From contig JANOPA010000125.1 in NCBI GenBank assembly GCA_031421635.1, positions 62,001 through 126,000 of the forward strand: a stretch of DNA of 64,000 nt. Reading direction: 5' to 3'. A program made the position numbers and the translations under genes. The notes below the pieces were generated by a model. It had not been told where the DNA came from, made no database searches, and was given only the letters and a program-made list of their open reading frames with translations. The stretch is from JAPOKJ01 sp031421635 (GTDB lineage Bacteria > Pseudomonadota > Gammaproteobacteria > Burkholderiales > Burkholderiaceae_E). Below, piece by piece: positions 52,847 to 61,192 of the stretch; position 1 is the stretch's first letter; every line of letters starts with the position of its first letter.

Positions 52847-54238
52847 ATGGAGCGAACCCTCACCGATTTCATTCGCGCCCTACGTGCGGCGGGTGCTCCC
52901 GTCTCAAGTGCTGAGGCCATTGACGCCGCGAACGCCTTGTCCTTAATCGGTTTCGAGGATCGGCAGCGAATGAAGGATGCGTTCGGCTTGGTGCTCGCCA
53001 AATCGGAAGAAGAAAAAATCATTCACGACCAGATGTTCGAGACTTTTTTTCGACGCAAATCGGTTAACGTCTCGGACAGTTCGTCGACCGATAAGAAGGG
53101 TGCGAAAGCCAAGCATGGTGATGACCTAAGCTCTGTGCGAAGCGCTGAACAAAAGGACGCCGAACAAAAGGCTGGTCAGCTAAGTTTTCGAGAGCTCGCG
53201 TTCAGTGATGATAGCGAGCGCATCGCGACAGCCATTGAGCGCGCGGGGGCCGCGGCGGGTGTTGACGATATCCGCTTCTCAACTCAGCAAGCATTTTTTG
53301 TACGCCAGATGCTTGATCGGCTCGGGGTCGAGGCCTTTGATCAAGAGCTGAGCTCGAAGATGGGCGACCCGAAGCGCAAGGCTCAAGCTGAAGTCAAGAA
53401 ACTCAGCGAGGCGCGCGCGCTTTTGCAAAAGCGCGCGCGCGAGTATGTGGAGCAACGATTCGAGCTTTTTGGCCGTAGCGCAACCGACAACTTCATGAAT
53501 GAAGTGGTGGCGAATCGCGAGCTTGCGCAGCTCGGGATGCGCGATATGGAGCGGATGAAAGTTATGGTGGCACGCATGGCCAAACGACTGGCTGTGCGTC
53601 ATTCTCGTCGTCGTAAAGTGCGCAATCGCGGTCAACTTGATATGCGCCACACCATGCGTGCCAATGCAGGTCACGATGGTGTGCCCTTTGAGCTGGTCTG
53701 GAAACACCGTCGCAAGGATCGTCCAAAGATTGTTGCCATTTGCGATGTATCGGGATCGGTATCGCGCTACGTCCGCTTTCTGTTGTTATTTCTTTATGCG
53801 CTCAAAGATCAGGTGACTGATCTCTCCGCATTTGCCTTTTCGGCGCGTCTGAAGGAGGTGGGCCACGAACTCGAAAGTATGTCTTTCGAGGCCGCCATGG
53901 ACCGCATCATTCATGAGATGGGTAGTGGCGGCACTGACTATGGGCAGGCGCTTCAGGACTTGCAAGACCAGTACTGGGATTCGATTGATCGACGCACAAC
54001 CATTTTGATTCTTGGTGATGGCCGATCGAATCAGGCCGATCCTCGTCTCGATATTTTCCAAGAGGCCGCGGCGCGCGCCAAGCGCGTGGTGTGGCTATGT
54101 CCTGAGCCACCGGGGCGTTGGGGCACAGGGGATAGTTGTGTGTTGGAGTACAAACCATTTTGCACGAGCATGTCGTACTGCGCGACCGCCTTGGATCTTG
54201 AACAGGCATTGGATGAGGTCTTGAATGCCTATGATTGA
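52847..54238 (+). CDS. VWA-domain protein, CoxE-like
   Basis: 463 residues. N-terminal helical region; a basic low-complexity segment (ARALLQKRAREYVEQRF) at 189-205; and a C-terminal VWA domain starting VAICDVSGSVSRY, a MIDAS motif Asp-x-Ser-x-Ser, with GSGGTDYGQALQDL later. The partner MoxR gene precedes it by 14 bp. No clear ribosome site is visible, consistent with translational coupling. Codons 189-198 lie in a perfect 30-bp palindrome (53411-53440). Confidence 0.93.
   Translation: MERTLTDFIRALRAAGAPVSSAEAIDAANALSLIGFEDRQRMKDAFGLVLAKSEEEKIIHDQMFETFFRRKSVNVSDSSSTDKKGAKAKHGDDLSSVRSAEQKDAEQKAGQLSFRELAFSDDSERIATAIERAGAAAGVDDIRFSTQQAFFVRQMLDRLGVEAFDQELSSKMGDPKRKAQAEVKKLSEARALLQKRAREYVEQRFELFGRSATDNFMNEVVANRELAQLGMRDMERMKVMVARMAKRLAVRHSRRRKVRNRGQLDMRHTMRANAGHDGVPFELVWKHRRKDRPKIVAICDVSGSVSRYVRFLLLFLYALKDQVTDLSAFAFSARLKEVGHELESMSFEAAMDRIIHEMGSGGTDYGQALQDLQDQYWDSIDRRTTILILGDGRSNQADPRLDIFQEAAARAKRVVWLCPEPPGRWGTGDSCVLEYKPFCTSMSYCATALDLEQALDEVLNAYD
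53411..53440. repeat. Perfect 30-bp palindrome in the VWA gene
   Basis: (GC)5, TTTTGCAAAA, (GC)5: both strands read identically. It is exactly ten codons in register (Ala-Arg-Ala-Leu-Leu-Gln-Lys-Arg-Ala-Arg), so the antisense frame encodes the same decapeptide. The alternating GC arms can form Z-DNA or a cruciform. Confidence 0.9.
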
Positions 54239-54275
54239 ATTCGCTGAGAATTGGCTAAGGAAGTTTGACGAAGCC

Positions 54276-54527
54276 TTAGCCTCGCAAGATTTTCGCGGCG
54301 TCTTGAATCTCCCTGCCCTGATGACGCAGGGGCTGTAGCAGGTCCTTCAAGCCATTGTGATCGATCTCTGCCATGAGTGCGAGAAGTCGACCGATCTCGC
54401 CTTTTGGGAAACCTTCGCGCGCGAACCAATGCAAGTAGTTGCCGGGAAGATCGGCAATGAGTCGCCCTTTGTATTTTCCAAAAGGCATCTCTAAGGACAC
54501 TAATTTTTCGAGGTCGGCAGGCTGCAT
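54276..54527 (-). CDS. DUF3820-family small protein
   Basis: 83 residues from the ATG at 54525-54527, with AGGAGAGG 5-6 nt upstream; a longer frame would run into the divergent gene. The motif MPFGKYKGRLIADLPGNYLHWFAREGFPKGEIGRLLALM is diagnostic of this small domain of unknown function. The fold and role are not established. Tail-to-tail with the VWA gene. Confidence 0.85.
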   Translation of the reverse strand: MQPADLEKLVSLEMPFGKYKGRLIADLPGNYLHWFAREGFPKGEIGRLLALMAEIDHNGLKDLLQPLRHQGREIQDAAKILRG

Positions 54528-54544
54528 TTTTTCCTCTCCTGAGG

Positions 54545-54847
54545 GTGCGTCACTCGGTTTTCCACGAGAAACAGCTTGAAATACTAACAAAGTCCGGTGC
54601 GGTCGCACTTGCACCTTTAATCTGGCTGTTGTTAATTTTTGGACTGGCTCGCTATTTTCCGATGCTTCCCGCCACCATTTCAGTTCAAACCGGCCTGGCT
54701 CTAGGCGTTACGTCTATTTGGCTATGGATTGCAGTCGCCCCAAGTCGAAGCGACTGGAAGCTCGCGATGGGGTATTGGCCAAGCGCTCTGGCTTTTCTCC
54801 TGCTCTGGTGTGCGAGCCTGTACACGCTTGCAAGTGCTTGGCTATAA
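54545..54847 (+). CDS. Small membrane protein, unknown function
   Basis: 100 residues from a GTG at 54545, or fewer if a downstream TTG is used. Three membrane segments: LAPLIWLLLIFGLARYF, ISVQTGLALGVTSIWLWIAVA and WPSALAFLLLWCASLYTLASAW. No family recognised and the ribosome site is weak. Divergent from DUF3820 across 17 bp. Moderate confidence that this is a gene. Confidence 0.5.
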   Translation: MRHSVFHEKQLEILTKSGAVALAPLIWLLLIFGLARYFPMLPATISVQTGLALGVTSIWLWIAVAPSRSDWKLAMGYWPSALAFLLLWCASLYTLASAWL

Positions 54848-54929
54848 GAGAGTTGCGCTGGAACTTCTTATGTTTTACTGTGGGTAAGGTCGGGGATTTG
54901 ACAAATTTGGCGAGCAACTGAGGTGTTCA

Positions 54930-55391
54930 ATGCGTAGAAGTGTTTCAAGAGAATTTTGGAATTTCTTAGGGATAAGCTCGCTCTTGCTGAGTCTTCACTT
55001 ACCCTTGGCGGCGCAGACTTCGCAAGCTGAAATTGGTGAGTGCATCTTAGTAGGGCGCATCAGCGGGTTTGGTCGTTGGGCACCGCGCCAACCCCATTTT
55101 GAATTGCTAGACGACAAGGGGCAGCAAGTCATCGATGAGTCCGCCGAATCTTTGGCAAGCGTCAAGCAAGTACGTGTCAACGCCCCAGCCTTACTGGTCA
55201 AATGCCATCGCATTCAAGCGGCGCTAAAGAGCGTGCCGAGCGACATGTTGCCAGCCATTGCAGCGGGCTCAGAACCGCTTGGCGTCAAGGCCCTCTCCTT
55301 GGTGCCCGTCGGAATTGGCGGTCATTGGGTCGAGCTCGAGCTTGTTTTGGTGCAAGAGCGCGTCACTAAAATTCCTGCGGAAGCGAACTAG
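54930..55391 (+). CDS. Secreted protein, unknown function
   Basis: 153 residues with a GAGGTG site. A signal peptide ends at LPLAAQTSQA. The mature part starts EIGECILVGRISGFGRWAPRQPHFELLDDKGQQV and looks like a small beta-rich periplasmic domain. No family recognised. The gene stands between a small membrane protein and a tandem repeat immediately after its stop. Confidence 0.7.
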   Translation: MRRSVSREFWNFLGISSLLLSLHLPLAAQTSQAEIGECILVGRISGFGRWAPRQPHFELLDDKGQQVIDESAESLASVKQVRVNAPALLVKCHRIQAALKSVPSDMLPAIAAGSEPLGVKALSLVPVGIGGHWVELELVLVQERVTKIPAEAN

Positions 55392-55435
55392 TGAAGCGCT
55401 AATGAAGCGCTAATGCAGCGCAAATGAAGCTTCTA
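55392..55435 (+). repeat. Four-copy 11-bp tandem repeat
   Basis: Units TGAAGCGCTAA, TGAAGCGCTAA, TGCAGCGCAAA, TGAAGCTTCTA, starting directly after the stop codon of the preceding gene. AGCGCT within the units is itself palindromic. Two units are identical, so slippage or recent duplication is plausible. Stops appear in the TAA of each unit. Confidence 0.85.
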
Positions 55436-55503
55436 GCGAAGCCGAGATTAAAGGGGGTAAATATCGGCGTTCGAATTTCGGCCTGGGTCCGAGCCTCACC
55501 ATA

Positions 55504-56535
55504 CTAGGTTAGAAGCTTGGAAATGACCTCTGCGGCTTCGATACACTGAGTACGTGACACATCCAAGTGGGTCAGCAGGCGAACCTTGTTGGGTCCCAAG
55601 GCATTGATTAGGATTGAATTTTTCCTTGCCGCTTCGACCAATTCAGTGGCGCTAAGTTTTGCGGCCTTCAGCTCAAACATCACGATATTGGTGGGCACTA
55701 TTTCGCTGGCCAATTGAAGGCCAGGTAGTCGGGCAATTTTTGCCGCGATAAGACGGGCGTGCTCGTGGTCTTCTTCGAGCCTTTCGAAGTGATGCGTAAG
55801 CGCATGGTCGCAGGCGGCCGCAAACATGCCGACCTGACGCATAGCACCACCAAGCATGCGACGATGGCGAATCGCTGCATTGATTAACGCCCTGGAGCCA
55901 CTCAGTACGGAGCCAGCGGGCGCGCCGAGCCCTTTCGAAAAAGCCACGGAAACGAGATCGAAAGGGACACATATTCGCCCAGGAGAAAGGCCGGTTGCAA
56001 TACATGCGTTCCACAGCCTTGCCCCGTCGAGGTAATAGGCCAGGCCCAATTCCTTGCTGGCCACACCGATGGCTTCAATATCGCTGAGGCCCCATACAAG
56101 ACCGCCATGACGGTTATGAGTATTCTCGATCTGTACTAAGGTGGTACCCGGAATCGGTAATACCGGTGAATGACGCGGTTTGACGTGCCGACGGACATCT
56201 TCAGCGGTGAAAAGCCCTCGAGAGCCGATCTCGGTAAATTGTACGCCGGCGTTAGCCGCCGAGCCCCCGGCTTCGTGCCAGACCGAGTGTGCCTCAGTCC
56301 CGACCAAGACATCATCGCCCGGCCGGGTAAGTACTCTGAGCGCCACTTGATTAGCCATGGTGCCGGAAGGCAACCAGAGCGCCGCTTCTTTGCCGAGCAG
56401 CGCAGCTACCCGAAATTCTAGTGCGTTAAGGGACGGATCGTCACCATATTGCATGTCTCCGACCGGTGCTCGAGCCATAACAGCTCTCATAGCATCGGTC
56501 GGTCGAGTGACGGTGTCGCTTCGTAGGTCAATCAT
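55504..56535 (-). CDS. ltaE: Low-specificity L-threonine aldolase
   Basis: 343 residues. MIDLRSDTVTRPTDAMRAVMARAPVGDMQYGDDPS is the family N-terminus, and the PLP-binding Lys lies in VSVAFSKGLGAPAGSVL. It cleaves L-threonine or allo-threonine to glycine and acetaldehyde. Length is typical. Last of a minus-strand run with yceH 33 bp upstream. Confidence 0.94.
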   Translation of the reverse strand: MIDLRSDTVTRPTDAMRAVMARAPVGDMQYGDDPSLNALEFRVAALLGKEAALWLPSGTMANQVALRVLTRPGDDVLVGTEAHSVWHEAGGSAANAGVQFTEIGSRGLFTAEDVRRHVKPRHSPVLPIPGTTLVQIENTHNRHGGLVWGLSDIEAIGVASKELGLAYYLDGARLWNACIATGLSPGRICVPFDLVSVAFSKGLGAPAGSVLSGSRALINAAIRHRRMLGGAMRQVGMFAAACDHALTHHFERLEEDHEHARLIAAKIARLPGLQLASEIVPTNIVMFELKAAKLSATELVEAARKNSILINALGPNKVRLLTHLDVSRTQCIEAAEVISKLLT

Positions 56536-56568
56536 AGAAATCCAGTCTGAACAGAAATTACGCCTGAA

Positions 56569-57246
56569 TTACGAGGGTGAGACTCCGAGTTCTGCGCAGA
56601 GCTTAGCTACCGTGCGCTTAAGCGATGCGACCTCATCCACTAAGTTTGCGACGTTCGCCTTAAGCGCCGCAAGCTCGCTGATGGTGATCTCGTCATTTTC
56701 TTGCGAAAGGCTTGACGACGACGAAGAGGCATCGTGCACAAGCTCACCCGAGAGCAGGTGCGCCCAGCGATTTTCTCTTGAGCCCGGTCGGCGCGGGAGC
56801 TCAACAACTAAAGGTCCTGCGGAACGATCGCGAAGCTCATGCAAAAAGCCTTCCACCGAGGATATGTCCAAAAACTTGTGGAGTCTTTCACAATTAATGC
56901 GCAGTTCACCTGGGGTCTGTGGGCCGCGTAGCATGAGGGTTGTGAGGATGGCGACCGATTGCGAGGGCACTTGCAAGACGCGCGCGATATTTTGCTCGAA
57001 GCGGGTCACTCGGTTGCCGCTCACCTCCATGACCAAAGAGAGGCTCTTAAGTTGGTCGATCGCCGCTTGCACCTCTGCGTCGCTTGCATTGAGGACCGGG
57101 TCGCGACTGGTCTTTTGATTGCAGCCTGAGACGAGTGCGTTTAACGACAAGGGATAGGTGTCTGGCACCGTATGCTTTTTCTCAACAAGTACACTGATGA
57201 CACGAGTTTCAAGAAGCGACAGAATGGGGAGAGGGTTTTGCAGCAT
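56569..57246 (-). CDS. yceH: YceH-family (DUF480) protein
   Basis: 225 residues. LETRVISVLVEKKHTVPDTYPLSLNALVSGCNQKTSRDPV is diagnostic; two winged-helix domains are predicted for the family, followed by a C-terminal coiled stretch ISELAALKANVANLVDEVASLKRTV. Function unknown. It is the only other helix-turn-helix-like gene in the window besides the MarR chimera, but it is not a classical regulator. Confidence 0.92.
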   Translation of the reverse strand: MLQNPLPILSLLETRVISVLVEKKHTVPDTYPLSLNALVSGCNQKTSRDPVLNASDAEVQAAIDQLKSLSLVMEVSGNRVTRFEQNIARVLQVPSQSVAILTTLMLRGPQTPGELRINCERLHKFLDISSVEGFLHELRDRSAGPLVVELPRRPGSRENRWAHLLSGELVHDASSSSSSLSQENDEITISELAALKANVANLVDEVASLKRTVAKLCAELGVSPS

Positions 57247-57261
57247 TGTGGCTGGTCCAGC

Positions 57262-58059
57262 TTACTCGGTTTTCCTAAGCAGCATAGCCAACTGCCGTGA
57301 TTGTGCAATGAGTTGGCCCTGTGAATCCCATAGTAGTCCGTCCTCAATCATTCGCCCGTCAGCCAAATCTTGCGTTCTAAATTGCGCTTGAATCCAACCA
57401 GCTACTGGCTTGCGGCGTACGTGCACGGTAAGCTCAATTGTGGGTACCCATCCCACTAGCCCCAACAGGCCAAATATTGCGGGGGGGAGGGCATCGGCGA
57501 AGAGCAGGGCGGCCATCGCATCCGGGGGGCGCCCATCCCGAAAACGAACCCAACCTGAGATTTGACCTTTACCCAATTCACCGGGCCCCGCTTCGTCGGG
57601 GTGTAGCCTGATTTCCAGGCGATCTAAAATTCCTAAGGACACACCCTGAGCCGCGCCGGATCGAGCCAGACACTGCTCGGGCGAAGGAATGGGAGGTGGC
57701 TGAATGGTCAGCGGCGCGTCACCTGCTGCGCCAAGACGACCGAAGGCCGCCATGAGTTCTAGTCGCGCTTTGCCGTCTTGAATTAAAGTGGCTCGACTCG
57801 TACTGATATTTTTGCCGGCGCGTAGCAGGGAGGTCGCTACTTCACATGCCTCATCGCCGATACCTGGGCGCAAATAGTGCGCAGTCACGCTGAATGGGTC
57901 GGGATGGTCTGGGTGCAATTGACGCAATGCAGAAGCAGCCAAGGCCATCAGGTAACCGCCGTTGGGGTTGTCGCCAATGTTCCAGTTTGGATAGACTTGT
58001 CCCGTATATCTGTCGCCAGCTTGCGCTTGAAGAGAAGTCTCTTGATCGAATTGATTCAT
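57262..58059 (-). CDS. Acyl-CoA thioesterase-like double hotdog protein
   Basis: 265 residues. NWNIGDNPNGGYLMALAASALRQ and the later WVRFRDGRPPDAMAALLFADALPPAIFGL fit the TesB-like (4HBT_3) thioesterase family with two hotdog domains. It hydrolyses acyl-CoA to free acid; the natural substrate is not clear. Runs of G7 and G6 occur at about 57480 and 57523 within the gene. Same direction as RraA-like and SDR genes upstream. Confidence 0.87.
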   Translation of the reverse strand: MNQFDQETSLQAQAGDRYTGQVYPNWNIGDNPNGGYLMALAASALRQLHPDHPDPFSVTAHYLRPGIGDEACEVATSLLRAGKNISTSRATLIQDGKARLELMAAFGRLGAAGDAPLTIQPPPIPSPEQCLARSGAAQGVSLGILDRLEIRLHPDEAGPGELGKGQISGWVRFRDGRPPDAMAALLFADALPPAIFGLLGLVGWVPTIELTVHVRRKPVAGWIQAQFRTQDLADGRMIEDGLLWDSQGQLIAQSRQLAMLLRKTE

Positions 58060-58114
58060 TAACCCACTTATTGCACGGAATTGAAGAAATATTTATTGAT
58101 TGTGTTCGGGCGGA

Positions 58115-58783
58115 CTAAGCCAGCCCCTTCGCGCCAAGCACCGCTTTCAACCACGTTTGATCAACATGACCTAGAGCAATCTCCGTAGAAATTCTCTGTT
58201 CTTTCGCGCGGCTTTGGCGGGCAGCTTCGATGAGGGCGAGCGCGTCAGATGGAGGAAAGCTCAGCACGCCGTCTTGATTGCCCACGACATAGTCTCCAGG
58301 TGAAATAACCTGCCCACCGATTGCGACCGGGACGTTCACTTGGCCGGGTCCGTTCTTATAAGGCCCGCGATGATTGACTCCGCGCGCATGACAAGGAAAA
58401 CCTGCCGCCTCAAATTCGGCGCGGTCACGCACCGCGTCGTCCACAACAAATCCAACACAGCCGCGTTGCATCGAATACTGCATGATCAAGTCACCGACCA
58501 GAGCGTTGTTCAAGTCGCCGCCCCCATCCACGATCAAAACATGGCCGGGCAGCAATTGCATGATCGCCTTATAAATAATCAGATTATCCCCAGGGCGGGT
58601 CTTCACGGTAACAGCGGTTCCAGCAAAGTGAACAGGCGCGCCTAGCGATTGAAGTCCTTTGCAACCCTGGGTGCGAAACAGATTGTCGCTGAGCAATGCG
58701 ACCGGGTATTGAGCAAGTTCTTTCAAGACCGCAAAGGGGTCGACAGGTTGAGCGGGGTGAATAACGAATTCTTGTAGGCTCAT
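58115..58783 (-). CDS. RraA-family aldolase-like protein
   Basis: 222 residues from the ATG at 58781-58783; a TTG four codons earlier overlaps the SDR stop. Pattern GGGDLNNALVGDLIMQY, then VDDAVRDRAEF: the Arg-Asp and the following acidic residue of the G-X20-R-D-X2-E/D motif are present, which favours a true 4-hydroxy-4-methyl-2-oxoglutarate-type aldolase over an RNase E inhibitor. It lies 8 bp after the SDR gene. Confidence 0.88.
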   Translation of the reverse strand: MSLQEFVIHPAQPVDPFAVLKELAQYPVALLSDNLFRTQGCKGLQSLGAPVHFAGTAVTVKTRPGDNLIIYKAIMQLLPGHVLIVDGGGDLNNALVGDLIMQYSMQRGCVGFVVDDAVRDRAEFEAAGFPCHARGVNHRGPYKNGPGQVNVPVAIGGQVISPGDYVVGNQDGVLSFPPSDALALIEAARQSRAKEQRISTEIALGHVDQTWLKAVLGAKGLA

Positions 58784-58791
58784 GATTGTTC

Positions 58792-59580
58792 TCAATCTTC
58801 TTCGAATGCTTTTGCAGGAATACCCACGGTCACACCACCATCAACAACGATGGTTTGGCCAGTCAGAAAGGTACTGGCTTTGGAGGCCATGTAAATAGCT
58901 GTCCCAGCGATTTCATCTGGTTCGCCGATGCGTTGCAAAGGGGAGTCCTTGGTACGTTTTTTCAAGAGCACGGGATTACTCCAAAGCGCCTTGGCAAAAT
59001 CCGTTTTGACCAGACCGGGAGCGATGCAGTTGGCGCGTACGCCGCGTGGTCCCCATTCCACCGCGAGGTTTCGCACGAGCTGCATATCTGCGGCCTTGGA
59101 TAGGCCATAAACTCCTAGGGTGGGTGATCCGCGCAGGCCTCCTATCGAGGACACCACGATGATCGAGGCATCGGCTTTGTCAACCATATGAGGGATCGCC
59201 ATATTGCACAGCCAAAAGTTGCTGCGCACATTGGAACCCATGATGCGGTCGTAGGCTTCGTCGCTGATGCCCGCCGCTGGCCCGAAATAGGGGTTGACGG
59301 CAGCGTTGCATACCAATACATCGATGCTGCCCCATGCGGCCATCGTCTTGTCGACCAAGGCTTGTAACTCCGCCTTGTTGGCAATATTGCAAGGAATAAC
59401 CATCGCCTGACCACCGGTCGCGCGAATCTCTTGTGCCACAGTTTCGCAGGCCTCAGCTTTGCGACTTGATACCACTACCTTAGCGCCGTGTTCCGCCATG
59501 CGCAGGGCGATGGCCCGCCCAATGCCTCGGCTTGAGCCGGTGACGATGCAAACTTTATCGGTAAGATCAAATAGCGACAT
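58792..59580 (-). CDS. Short-chain dehydrogenase/reductase
   Basis: 262 residues. Cofactor motif VTGSSRGIGRAIALRMAEHG, NAAVNPY (NNAG equivalent), catalytic Ser in VVSSIGG and Tyr-x-x-x-Lys in YGLSKAADM. C-terminal VDGGVTVG is common. Likely uses NAD(P)H; substrate unknown. First of a run that continues through the RraA-like, thioesterase, yceH and ltaE genes. Confidence 0.93.
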   Translation of the reverse strand: MSLFDLTDKVCIVTGSSRGIGRAIALRMAEHGAKVVVSSRKAEACETVAQEIRATGGQAMVIPCNIANKAELQALVDKTMAAWGSIDVLVCNAAVNPYFGPAAGISDEAYDRIMGSNVRSNFWLCNMAIPHMVDKADASIIVVSSIGGLRGSPTLGVYGLSKAADMQLVRNLAVEWGPRGVRANCIAPGLVKTDFAKALWSNPVLLKKRTKDSPLQRIGEPDEIAGTAIYMASKASTFLTGQTIVVDGGVTVGIPAKAFEED

Positions 59581-59707
59581 GGTTAATCTCTATGTGTTGG
59601 GTCAACAGAGGGGCTGATTGATCAAGGCAGTTTAGCGGATCCCCCTGTTAAGATCCTGGCTTCCTTTCGAAAATCTAAGCTTGGCATCCAACAAGAAACT
59701 CAAATCA

Positions 59708-60475
59708 ATGCGCCTTGGCATTTTGGCCCTATGTCTACTTTTTGTTTCCTGCGCTACTCAAGTGAAGCCTGGTGACGGCAAATTGCTGCCGTCCATTGCA
59801 TTTCAAAGTAACGAGTTAAATCCATCAAACGGCGGCCAGTTAATCACCGGCGAGGCGCTCCGTGCGGGAGACATTATCCTGACCGCTGATAATGGCTTGA
59901 ACTCGGCCGGAATCCGGTTGATAACACAATCTCCGGTGAGCCATGCAGTGCTTTACTTGGGGGGTCAGCAGGTCGCTGAAGCGGTAGGCGCGGGCATCCG
60001 GCGTCGTAGCATCGCCGACCTACTGGCCGAGGAGGTCACGATTGTGGCGTTCCGGCATCCGAGTATCTCGGACGAGCACGTGAGCAAGATGAACTCCTTT
60101 GTCGCCAAGCATTTGGGGCAAAAGTACAACTTCACAGGAATCATACTGCAATCGCCTTTCGTGATTGAGCGGCGCGTTTGTGAGTTGCCACTCGTGCCCT
60201 CGTTGGTTCGTGATTTTTGCATTCGCGGCCTAGCGGTCATTCAATTGGGCCTGGGTCGCAGCGATCAATTCTTTTGCTCTCAATTTATTCTCGAAGCTTA
60301 TCGACAGGCTGGACTTGCTTTAACAAGTGCGGATCCGCGCTTGATTAGCCCGGCAGATTTGCTCCATATGCGGGAAGGCGATGTACCCTCGGTGCGAATA
60401 AACCAAGCCTTACAGTATGTCGGGCATATGAAAATACCTGCCGAGCCAGTGGCAATCAATAAAACGAGCCCCTAG
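59708..60475 (+). CDS. Permuted papain-like (YaeF/YiiX-type) lipoprotein hydrolase
   Basis: 255 residues from the ATG at 59708, chosen because it directly precedes a lipoprotein signal: MRLGILALCLLFVSC, with the lipobox Cys after VS. The longer frame starts at a TTG. Catalytic-type residues: SPVSHAVLYLG (His) and DQFFCSQFILEAYRQ (Cys), in the circularly permuted order of NlpC/P60-like enzymes such as YiiX. Such proteins may cleave peptide or amide bonds at the cell envelope. Function here unknown. Confidence 0.87.
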   Translation: MRLGILALCLLFVSCATQVKPGDGKLLPSIAFQSNELNPSNGGQLITGEALRAGDIILTADNGLNSAGIRLITQSPVSHAVLYLGGQQVAEAVGAGIRRRSIADLLAEEVTIVAFRHPSISDEHVSKMNSFVAKHLGQKYNFTGIILQSPFVIERRVCELPLVPSLVRDFCIRGLAVIQLGLGRSDQFFCSQFILEAYRQAGLALTSADPRLISPADLLHMREGDVPSVRINQALQYVGHMKIPAEPVAINKTSP

Positions 60476-60477
60476 AA

Positions 60478-60510
60478 GGCTGCCAGCCAAAGTCAGAAAG
60501 GATGGCAGCC
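60478..60510. terminator. 8-bp stem-loop between convergent genes
   Basis: GGCTGCCA at 60478-60485 pairs with TGGCAGCC at 60503-60510 around a 17-nt loop. It lies directly after the lipoprotein-hydrolase stop and before the end of the convergent lipoprotein gene. The T tract is weak on both strands, so confidence is moderate. Confidence 0.5.
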
Positions 60511-60518
60511 CGAAGGGT

Positions 60519-61013
60519 TTAGCCTCCGATATGCATGTTGAACTGCGCTCCAGTGGAAAGTTTGCATTGCCCGGTACCCAGGGTCGCAGAGTTCATTTGA
60601 TAGCGACAATTGATGTAACTGCCTCGATTTCCCGCACCATTCGCGATGCCGTCTCGCGATGAATTGGAAACACGTGTGGCTTCACCATTAAAAATTTCGC
60701 CATTGATGTTGGTACTAAAAGTGCCGCGCCCGTTAAGATCATTCGTGACGATTGCGCTAACGGTGCCATAGACTGTTGCGAGCTCATTGGCCGGATACAG
60801 ACGAGCCACAAAGGTTATGGAAGTTGGGGAGGGCGGTGGTGCTGGGGTGTGAATCACCGGTCCTGAGCCATAGGGCGAATTCACCGGCACTACGTAGCAT
60901 GCAGACAGTAGGGTCGCCGTTGCCACGCTGATTGCTAGCAGAGCTGCGCTGCGTGGTAGAGACCGCGAGCTGATTAAAGTCCTACAACTATGATCGTGAG
61001 AATGCGAATTCAT
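60519..61013 (-). CDS. Putative lipoprotein, unknown function
   Basis: 164 residues. A signal region SAALLAISVATATLLSAC gives a clear lipobox with Cys at about 39; a Pro-rich linker (THTPAPPPSP type) follows, then a beta-rich domain ITFVARLYPANELATVYGTVSAIV. No family recognised. A CAAGCA / TGCTTG inverted pair (61030-61043) lies just upstream of its start. Confidence 0.78.
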   Translation of the reverse strand: MNSHSHDHSCRTLISSRSLPRSAALLAISVATATLLSACYVVPVNSPYGSGPVIHTPAPPPSPTSITFVARLYPANELATVYGTVSAIVTNDLNGRGTFSTNINGEIFNGEATRVSNSSRDGIANGAGNRGSYINCRYQMNSATLGTGQCKLSTGAQFNMHIGG

Positions 61014-61192
61014 GTGATTCCAAGTGACCCAAGCACATGCTTGTGAAGCCAGTGTGCGCGCTGAAGCCCCCGAAGCCTCGGGATTTGGACGAGGTGGATC
61101 GAAACTCTACTTGAGGTATCGAAATATGAAACTATCGCGCAATTGTTGTACGCTCTAGCATTCAGTGACATTATTATTTTGAAGGTCCGCTA

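Noticed and set aside
57478..57530. G7 and G6 tracts in the thioesterase gene as phase-variation sites
   Set aside because: The frame is intact and such short G runs are common at this GC content; no comparison data.
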